Source of the DNA: Branchipolynoe longqiensis
Taxonomy: Eukaryota > Annelida > Polychaeta > Phyllodocida > Polynoidae
DNA length: 64,000 nt
NCBI GenBank assembly: GCA_030323885.1
Contig: CM059187.1
Span: forward strand, 85,272,027 to 85,336,026
Direction: 5' to 3'
Positions within the stretch are counted from its first letter, which is position 1; every line of letters begins with the position of its first letter. Under the pieces are notes generated by a model that saw nothing but the letters and a program-made list of their open reading frames with translations, did no database searches and was not told the origin of the DNA. The position numbers and the translations under genes are program-made. Of this stretch, positions 56,041-64,000 are shown in pieces.

Positions 56041-56375
56041 TGTGGTTGTTTTACGTTCTAGCAACAACTAAGGTCATATCAGGACGGGTACCGACTTGTG
56101 ACAGTGCTCACTCATGGCGACTTTATAGTACTGCCCCACGGGAAGACCAGACCACCAGCACCATGACCTGATATCCCACTCAGTCACATTATCCTGACAC
56201 TGAGCCAACCAGTCCTTGTCTTATCCTAATAATGCAGACTGCCAGGCTAGGAAGCGAGAAGTATCAATTTTTAAGTCATCGGTTTGACTCGACCAGGGTT
56301 TGAACCTCCAAACCCACGATCTAGCAACACGGGAGACAAACGCTCTAACTCATTCAGCAATCCCGTCTGGTCCAA
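56041..56375 (-). mobile_element. tRNA-derived SINE-1, full-length copy
   Basis: Best copy in the window. On the minus strand: an A-box-like TGCTGAATGAGTTAGAGCG (near 56341-56359), a B box AGGTTCAAACCC (near 56296-56307), then the body blocks CTAGCCTGGCAGTC, ATTATTAGGATAAGACAAGG and GTGACTGAGTGGGATATCAG, and the tail CCTGATATGACCTTAGTTGT and TGCTAGAACGTAAAAC. Polymerase III would drive it from the internal boxes. Confidence 0.8.
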
Positions 56376-56639
56376 ACGGAAGCAACCACGGGCTAGATTT
56401 ATAATTCAGAACAAGAGGCGGAAGTATAGTATCGAATTGTATTAATCAATGGTAGTAATAAGCAATGTAATAGTGAGGGTTCAATGTAAGGTAATAAGTA
56501 TCAAGTGAAGTGATAATCAATGAGTAAAGTTAAGTAATGAATATAAGGAATCAATGTCTAGATAAGAGGATAATAGGAGTAATCATTAAGTGATGAGTAT
56601 AATGAGTAAGTAATGTTCGGTAGGTAAGTGGGGAGGAAG
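56376..56639. other. unassigned DNA
   Basis: AT-rich, with a loose AGTAATAAG/AAGTAATGA repetition from about 56440 to 56625. No gene. Confidence 0.4.
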
Positions 56640-56990
56640 TCGAAATGAATAGAGTCTGTTGGTGACCTGGGCCTCAACCCATAGGATGAAAGTTGGGTGA
56701 GTGGGATGGTGAGAAAAGAGGTGTTGGTGGTCGGGTGTCTGGTGGAGAAGTGGGAAGAGTTTGGGGAGGGCGGAAGTGAGGGGGGGGGGGAGGTTACCAG
56801 CGGCGGCACCAGCGCAGGGCGATGGTGGCGCCGCCTGGAGGTATGGGAGGAGGTGAGAGGGGGGGAGGGGGAGAGAGGGGCACCGGGGCGGTGCGAGGGT
56901 GGCGCCGCCTGGAGGTAGGGGGGTAGGGGGAGAGGCGGGGGAGGGCGGTAGGAAGGGGGGGGGGGGTGGGGAGGGCCGTCCGCCTCTATC
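56640..56990. repeat. G-rich tract with internal 20-bp duplication
   Basis: Plus strand very G-rich. GGTGGCGCCGCCTGGAGGTA occurs twice (near 56824 and 56899). Minus-strand Pro-rich frames are composition artefacts. Confidence 0.7.
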
Positions 56991-57000
56991 CCGAATTACC

Positions 57001-59945
57001 CATATTGCCTCAGCAATATGGACCATTTCTTGGTGCACTCACCAGCCTTACATTAATTGTGCATGACTTCACTTCAACCCGTTAAAATATAAGTTATTTC
57101 AAATTAAAGTAAGGGATATTATAGTGATGAATTGAACATTCCAGGCGCAAGTGACAGTGTCAAGGCCGGAAGTTAGGGCCGGGGCCGGTGGTGGCGCCAT
57201 CAGTCCCCATATGAGTAAGGAGCAAATACATGAAGAGTGCACATTGGCTAATAATATAAAAAAATATATATATAACAATAACAATATAATACAATACTCC
57301 CTTCCGCGTGCTTATACTCGCATAATGCGTATACATCACATAGTATATGTATGTACGCGTCTAAAGATTACAGGTGAAACGCAAAGGCCTCCGATTATGC
57401 AACGTTAAATATGTCATGTGAGACACCCAGCAGTATGACCTGTCAAGTCTATGGCTTGCCAGCTAGAGACAGGTAAGCAAACTGCATTAACACCTACCAG
57501 CGTACCCCACATGTCACGTGACTATCCACAGCGACACCTGACACCTGACAGAAGGGATGACGTCATGTGAGTGTTCAACACTGAATACTGAATGCGGATC
57601 AGAAAGACGGGTGACATCCTACTTCATTTCGTCAACGCAAACTGAATTTAGATTGGAAACAGCTACCTTCGTCTCCTACCGTTTCACTCTTCAAGCTGAA
57701 CTTCACGATTCGCTGATCAAGTGCAAATATACTAAATATCAGTATGGATAGTGAGTAATAGTCGACACGTAGGTCATACTCTTTTAAATTCTAGCACCAT
57801 AATTACTCGTAGTATAGAAATGGAGGTATCTGGTTGATGTGTGCTTTTAATGAGGTATTGATAGCTAGATTGCAGTTAGAACAATCAATCTTCACATCTG
57901 TGAACATTTTTAAACCAGTCGTAGTTCATAATATTTCATGGCAGAAGGCAAACAAAATGATAAAATACTGAAGAAACGGGGAACAGTGGAATTCCTGTGT
58001 TTTTGCGTGTACAGATTTGAATAGCTAAACTGCAGCTATCAGAACCGATGTACACATATTTATATGTATCCTTGATTAAAAAGGCCTGATAGTTTGGAAT
58101 AATATTGAAGGCAAGTATAATTATCAGACGTTGAATAGATGGTGATGCGGACAAAGGAGGAGTCGGTGATTGATTAGTAGACCCCCGTCAGGCGCAGTTG
58201 ACAGATGTGCCGCCTTCACAGCTTATTTGGCTTGGCTTCGTCTGGGTGTTGGCAGCTATACCCATGGCTCTCTGGGAAGGCATGTTTCTTATCACACGCC
58301 GGGAAGGGGACACAGTGCATCAATACATAAGTACATGCATAATACCGGATTTGTCCGCCAACCGTTGAATTAAGTTCTCTTCAACAGGGAGTATGTTGAT
58401 CCATTAAATGTATATTACAGGTATGTAAATATGGCTGGACTGAAAGGATATTGTGAACAAGTCTGTGTCGCGTCAAGTGCAACAGTGTTCAAATTTGATC
58501 TGATCGCTATATTTAGCGCCAGGCACGCTGGGCAGACAGCTCCGGTTAAAATTAGGAGGTGCTTGATCACATCAAAGAACTGTAGGAAGAAGGATGTACC
58601 TGGTGACTGTAACAATGACGGCATGGGTGCACTTGACAGGCGAGGAGACCAGAGAATGGGGGGTGGGGGGTGAAAGCCAAACCATCATTTGAGTTTTTAT
58701 TGGGGAATATCAGCGGATTTTGCAAACGCTGGACAAATGTTCGGGCGATCAACTATTAGGGTGGCAGTCAATATTTGATTGGACTACGCTGAGCTGATCT
58801 GTGTGGTCGAACCTTTATGATAACCATGCATGTATATGTGTGTTCATTATGTATTCATAAATGCGTGTATATGTATATAAGCTGACATATGTCAAGCGAA
58901 TGGAGATTTGGGGGCCGATCCGCACGGGAAGTGACGGTGGAGCCGCACAAAATGGCATATGGAGCGAATATAGATATCACATATTAGCGTAGAAAGAGGA
59001 AATAAATAATAAAAAGCATAACTAAATAATTAAAAGCATAAATAAATAATACAAAGCAGGCTGTGGAGTTAGTGGTTCCAATGTACAGTATTGATCAATA
59101 TTGGCATGTAGTTGATGAAATGGGAGAGAATGCAAACAAACAAGATGGCGACCACAGAAAGCTCTCATTATTTGCCGAGGATGACACATATAGATATGGA
59201 AGAAGAAAGTTATATTTCTGTTATATATTACACGAACGCAAAAAAGTACAGTGAGTGTAAGTATAGGGGGGGGGGGGGGAGCAAGGATGCGTGCTTAGAC
59301 GTGTGCTGCCCCACAACGGATCTGAGTGTGAGTAGGATGGAAGTTTGTAGGTTAAGCAGGCTCCTCCAGTCGATGCCTGGGGGGAGTAGATAGGGCTGGG
59401 GAGCAGATGGAAGCTTCCAGCCTTATTATACTCGTACAATGGCTTATACAGCATGTACTACTTATATTAAACATATATACATATATATATAAATGTGATG
59501 CATAAGGAGTATGCAAGTATAAAGGCGTGTAAGGCAAATGTTCTTATTAATATTGGACTCACTTTTAATGTTGTGTCCTACTCTATCGATGAGCCCACCT
59601 CTTCTTGGGACCGGTGGCGCCACCTCTGGCCCAAACCCGAACCAGTGCTGCGAAACTCTGTCACTCGCGCACTGAACAATTATGTCTATATATGTATATT
59701 TATACATTGATATACATATATATGTGCTCTATAATCTAGTATGGTAATATAAACAAGGACACTGCCACTTATGGGACTATGCCGCTGTAAGTCACTAAGC
59801 AACAACCGATACAAGTTGCTCACAGTATCTTGCTATCCATGTTGAGGAGCTGACATCGACTCCCTCACTAGGCTGAATGGGAGATATATATATATAGAGA
59901 GATATATAACACCGATCAGGACTGACAGGTTAACGATAGAGAGAA
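57001..59945. other. unassigned DNA
   Basis: Nearly 3 kb with no gene, RNA or mobile element that I can support. Minor: a G homopolymer near 59268-59279, and an AAATAATA/AAAGCATAA repetition at about 59000-59055. Confidence 0.35.
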
Positions 59946-59948
59946 AGT

Positions 59949-60077
59949 TTCACTTGAGCTCCAATGTTCGCAATTTCAGTCACTATAACGATAGAACGAA
60001 TTAAGTTATAGACGGTTCACTTGAGCTCCAATGTTCGCAATTTCAGTCAATGTAACGATAGGACGAATTAAGTTACA
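59949..60077. repeat. two 62-bp direct repeats
   Basis: TTCACTTGAGCTCCAATGTT begins both units (59949 and 60016); spacing 67 bp, with a few base differences. A recent tandem duplication. Confidence 0.9.
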
Positions 60078-60359
60078 GTCTATAATATTTGTCACCTTTA
60101 ACATGGATCCAAGAAAAACAGCTTCTTATTTAATGGAGATGACAACGCACTTAATTACATACCGGCTTGGCTCATGGCCCAGAGGCAAGGGGCATTAAAC
60201 CAATGCGTGTTAAGTTGATTAGCCGTGTGACTATCGGCCGCCAGGGGCGGGGTTGTAGGTTGACAGCCTGTGACAGCTGTGACAGCAGCGACAGTGTTAA
60301 GAGTCCTCTAATTAGTTGATTGCTGCTCAGGGAAGTATGGTGGTGGATACGCCCCGTCT

Positions 60360-61290
60360 TGGCAGGGAATATGGCCCTCCCCGCCCCCTCCCAGCCACAC
60401 ACACCCACACGTCACACCCTTATACGCAGACCCTTCTTTACAGGTGCCAAGGGAGGGGAGTCGGGTGGGCGGCAGGCGGGCGATTGGGCGGGTGGCGGGC
60501 GAGCGGCGGGCGGGAGGGGGGGGCTGCCATCGCTTCTTGATTTATAGGTAGGCACAGGCGGACCATAAGTCTGTTGAATGCCAATGCAGCCTCGCCGAGT
60601 CCGGGCATGGGCCGCACCCCGGGCATTCTGCACAATTTAGCCTCATTAACCGTGTATGATCCGCATCACAATGCCGTATGATTGCTGGCGGCCGCGGCGG
60701 GTGATGACAGGTTATGGGGGCACAGAGAGTGCCCGCCGAGGCTTCAATTTGGTGGCAGATCGGGCAGCGAGCGCCTGCCCGCCCCGACCCAATCCGCCCC
60801 TCCCCGCCGCACCTCCCCTCCCACCAGGCGAGCCGGCCGGCCCGCCAGAGCCAAGAGGCGGGCGCCGCCCCGAATTATTCAGTATGCAGAGTATACTCAA
60901 CCAATTGAAAACCGAAGGGTGGCGACGGGGAAATGACTTGGTGCCGGCCGCCGTAGTGTGCCAGGCACGCGCCGCCAGAAATCACCCTTTCCCAGCCAGG
61001 GCCCGGGAGACGGCAGGGGGAGGTTGGGGGTAGACGAGAGGAGGTGAGCGGCCGGGAGGAGAGCGGTGGAGGAGGGGGAGGCGCTGTCCGCCGCGCACAC
61101 ATCGGGCCCCGGGCGGGCGGGCACCAATCGCCGCATCTCCGGGGCCTACTCCCTATCTATTCATCAATTTCGATTACCATCGGACCAGTTACTGATAGGT
61201 GGCGCCCCACTTAAAACTCCATTTATATGGACAGAGGGCGCGCGGGGGGAATCTTGGGAGACCCCTCATCTGCGTGTAGCGGAGTGGTGA
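60360..61290. promoter_or_regulatory. GC-rich, CpG-island-like block
   Basis: High GC with many CpGs, including GGGCGATTGGGCGGGTGGCG near 60477-60497 (inverted CCAAT beside GC boxes), GCGGCCGCGG near 60690, and GGGCCCCGGGCGGGCGGGC near 61103. AT-rich motifs such as TTAGCCTCATTAACCGTG (60638-60655) and CCAATTGAAAA (60901-60911) survive inside it. This fits a CpG island or enhancer. Several overlapping frames exist but none has a domain. Confidence 0.35.
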
Positions 61291-61452
61291 GGCGAGGGTC
61301 TAGTAATTGGACTGCCTGCTACAGGCCGCCTGCCTGGCTGCCCTAATATCAGTCCAGCAGCTGGTGGGTGCTTGCCACTCTAGCTGGTCTCCCACAACAC
61401 CCAGAATCTCCCATTCTTCCACACTTACACTCAGGCTCACACCTACATCCTC

Positions 61453-62533
61453 TTCATATCATGAAAGCTTTATCGATGTGCGAAGTGCTTTTAGTTCCCA
61501 CCTAGCCATTTACACGGATGGGTCAAAGACAGACAACAGAGAGTCTGCGGCAGCAATCGTCCATGGCCGTGAATTAGGTATGCATATTCCAGATCAGAGT
61601 TCCATATTTACTGCTGAGGCACGAGCACTCCTACTCGCGTTAGAGTGCATCAAAACCTCAGCCAGTCATAAATTCATCATTTTCACTGACTCTTTTTCCT
61701 GCCTTCAGGCTTTAAACAATAGGAAACTGGACCACCCAATACTACTTAAAGTACTCATTAAGCTACACTCTCTTTCAATAGCAAAATTTGACATTCACCT
61801 ATGTTGGGTGCCCAGTCATGTGGGTATCCCAGGAAATGAGAGAGCAGATCAAGCAGCCACTTGAGCCCTGACTGCTCCTTTGGAACACTGTCATATTCCC
61901 CACTCTGATCTGAAACCTACCATTCAAAAATACATCTGGGACCTATAGCAGATCGAATGGGATGAACACCCAAACAACAAACTCCATAGAATTACCCCCT
62001 CCGTGAACGGACTGCCGCACAGTCCCCAGGAAGGGCGACACGACCAGGTTGTTTTAACAAGATGCTGTATTGACCATTCGTGGCTAACACACGTTTTTCT
62101 GCTCAAGGGGGACCCTCCCCCTGAATGTATTGGATGTCAGTCCCCACTGACATTGAAACACACATTATTAAACTGTGTGGATTTCATGGCCCTGCGCCAA
62201 CAATTTTATACTGCAAACAGCATGCATGACCTTTTTACTAAAGTAAAACAAGAAAACATTTTAGGCTTTTTGAGGGCAGCTGGTTTGTATCATCTCATAT
62301 AGTTTGTTAAACAAATTTCATCAGTGAATAGTACTATCATTTAGAATTTTATTTAGCTTGACCAGAAAATATATGATTGTGAATTTACAAAATTCATGAG
62401 TGTTCATTGATAACAAATTGATATTATGCTTTTACATGTAAAAGCGATGGTTTGAACAAAAACAAACATTTCTCGCCATGAATATGGCCTATGCTGCCGA
62501 CATGGCGTAAAGCAACCACCAATCAATCAATCA
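61453..62533 (+). mobile_element. 5'-truncated I-like LINE, copy 2
   Basis: A 1081-bp insertion flanked by a perfect 12-bp duplication ACCTACATCCTC (61441-61452 and 62534-62545). It contains only the RNase H and C-terminal zinc region plus the 3' UTR, with a CCAATCAATCAATCA tail. It is the same family as 24693-27252; shared 3' UTR blocks include TTTTACATGTAAAAGC and TATGCTGCCGACATGGCGTA. Two in-frame stops (TGA 61862, TAG 61946) break the protein. Confidence 0.93.
61460..62302 (+). pseudogene. I-like LINE RNase H and C-terminal zinc region (broken)
   Basis: RNase H motifs: IYTDGSKT, FTAEAR, FTDSFS and GNERAD, all four acidic positions present. The frame then stops at TGA 61862-61864, continues in the same register to TAG 61946-61948, and again to 62302 with PECIGCQSPLTLKHTLLNC (CxxC-x7-H-x4-C) and a final AAGLYHLI identical to copy 1. 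No reverse transcriptase is left. Confidence 0.9.
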
Positions 62534-62706
62534 ACCTACATCCTCAGTGAACACTCATACTAACATTCATTCCTTCCCTGACAGTCGGATCCACACGCAC
62601 ACCCTCAGCCCTCAACCACTCATCCACTACGAGACACACACTTTTTCAACCTCACCCCCACTCGGAACCTCGGTACTACTAACACCCATATCCTCCACTA
62701 CCCCTT

Positions 62707-62760
62707 CCTGATATGACCTTAGATGTTGCCAGGGCGTCAAATTCCAACAACCAACCAATC
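62707..62760 (+). mobile_element. SINE-1 tail fragment
   Basis: Only the 3' tail remains: CCTGATATGACCTTAGATGT, TGCCAGGGCGTC, AACAACCAACCAATCC. It lies 160 bp downstream of the I-like LINE, whose tail it resembles. Confidence 0.6.
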
Positions 62761-62815
62761 CTCAACCCCACACACTGGTACACCCACACCCACACCCACC
62801 ACAGTCAAACTTAGA

Positions 62816-63218
62816 TTCATCATCATCATCATCATGCTTTCGGTTGCGATGCGACAAAGACTACTTTCATTACTTGACTGCCGCTTGCGGTTGTACATTT
62901 CATGAAAAGCTGCCTGCAAAAGTGTTGAAGTGCTGCTGGATTTTGCAAGTTACCAGCAGCACTCTCTCGGTGAGCAAATAGAGGTTTCACACTGGCAAGA
63001 ACATGTCAACACAGGTGCAAAACTATTTGTCCCTGTAGTGGCTGGTCGGGAGATGTTGGGAGTTCCATACATCAACCGCCCTTAGTTCTGCCACATTGAC
63101 ATGGTTTTCTGTTTAGGGTTTGCTCCCTTAGCCTTCAGTTCTGTCAAGAACCTGTACCACAAGGTAGTGGTTTACAACTCTGCAGGGCAGGGGCGTCAAA
63201 CTCCTTGAGGTATTGCTA
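62816..63218 (-). mobile_element. ~400-bp non-autonomous element with RTE-like tail, copy 2
   Basis: Same boundaries and order as 48822-49222, including the CAGCAGCACTTCAACACTTT block (minus strand) and the (CAT)n end on the plus strand. The codons next to the shared tail are changed, so the KWRAAVK ending is lost here. Confidence 0.75.
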
Positions 63219-63229
63219 TCCCTGGATAC

Positions 63230-63900
63230 CACATGCACACATACTCAAATATATACTCAGACCCACAGTCACTCTCATGCCAGCACCCTTGTCCACATTC
63301 ACAACCTCATCTTCACTCAAACAGGCCGATGTTCGTCCACGCCAAAACTGAAACCCACTCCAACACACACTCACCTACATCCTTACACACACCCACATTC
63401 ACATCTATGCCCTCGCGGCGAAGCTCACTCATACAAACACACTCATTTACACCCACCCACAGCCACACACTGTCCCCCACCCCCACATCCTCACACATAG
63501 TATTACCCTTACCACACACTCACCAACATCCAGATCCAGCACATCACCTAAATCCACACCCTCACCTAAATATTCAATCTTACCCACACCCTCACCCAAA
63601 CCCACAGTCACCCTCACACCCACATCCAAACCCATACGACCGACATCATCCACACCCCCAAGTTCTCCTAGCTTCAAACCGAGACAAAAAGTCCTCAACC
63701 AAACCCACACCCTCACCCAAACCCACACTCACTCTCACACCCACATCCAAGCCCACACTACCGACATCATCCACACCCCCAGGTTCTCCTAGCTTTATAC
63801 CGAGACCGAAATCCTCAACCAAACCATCCGAACTCACACTACCAATCACATTCTCACCCTAAGCCCTTGATAACCACACCAACAACATCTGTCCCGAACT
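63230..63900. repeat. CACACCC-rich satellite with 121-bp duplication
   Basis: Degenerate CACACCCACA/CCTCACCC repeats. Two copies of a 121-bp unit lie at 63585-63705 and 63706-63826, sharing CATCATCCACACCCCCA and TTCTCCTAGCTT. The period is not a multiple of three, so the unit does not preserve a frame. Confidence 0.75.
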
Positions 63901-64000
63901 CAGCCACACCTATAAGTGCTGCCCCTCTCCCCTGCCCCTGTCACTACCTTCCTTATCAAGTCCCCATCACACAACTAGATAGAGTCAGTGCTGGATACCC

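Noticed and set aside
60656..61033. 125-codon plus-strand frame
   Set aside because: A GC-rich region is open in many frames; Pro/Arg/Gly composition and no domain.

Overview
The window looks like intergenic or intronic DNA from an animal genome, most likely an invertebrate. It has no operons, no dense coding and no convincing multi-exon host gene. It is filled with eukaryotic mobile elements: LINEs of two clades, a Mag/SURL-like Ty3/Gypsy element, tRNA-derived SINEs, and PIF/Harbinger-like, pogo-like and other short inverted-repeat elements. Long microsatellite and minisatellite tracts fill much of the rest. The species cannot be fixed from the sequence; a marine invertebrate is a guess from the element mix.

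Layout. 0-5 kb: a 30-bp minisatellite split by a 348-bp GC-rich segment that recurs at 4640-4986, plus Harbinger-like family A (2573-3175). 5-15 kb: short mobile elements and large low-complexity tracts (purine-rich 7.4-9.06 kb, pyrimidine-rich 9.33-9.96 kb, GTGGTG 11.15-11.95 kb, CA/GCAGAT 13.29-13.90 kb). 16.35-18.46 kb: a 5'-truncated RTE-like LINE with an 8-bp target-site duplication. 19.2-21.0 kb: a GGGTGT-rich satellite with a higher-order repeat. 22-24 kb: a 10-bp satellite and Harbinger-like family B copy 1. 24.69-27.25 kb: a 5'-truncated I-like LINE with a 12-bp target-site duplication. 27-34 kb: mostly unassigned DNA with a few short elements. 34.4-34.6 kb: a CpG-rich promoter-like block. 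35-40 kb: more short elements. 40.66-45.47 kb: a Gypsy element with identical LTRs. 39.4-47.6 kb: three copies of Harbinger-like family C around it. 48-64 kb: SINEs, LINE fragments, minisatellites, a GC-rich island (60.4-61.3 kb) and a second I-like LINE (61.45-62.53 kb).

How the parts fit together. The Gypsy element has both 154-bp LTRs, a primer-binding site, a gag-pol frame, a polypurine tract and a 5-bp target-site duplication; its integrase C-terminus lies in the +1 frame. Two LINE families seem to have non-autonomous partners here: the tRNA-derived SINE-1 has a tail like that of the I-like LINE, and a roughly 400-bp element carries the 3' end of the RTE-like LINE.

The most novel signal is in the Harbinger-like elements. 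Families A, B and C have different bodies, but all have related termini next to TTA/TAA, all are built from a reiterated family-specific motif, and all six copies carry the same near-palindromic 18-bp core (consensus TTTTGRACATGTYSAAAA) 144-176 bp from one end. No long reading frame outside the transposons was convincing as a host gene; the long His/Thr/Pro/Cys-rich frames are translations of satellites.
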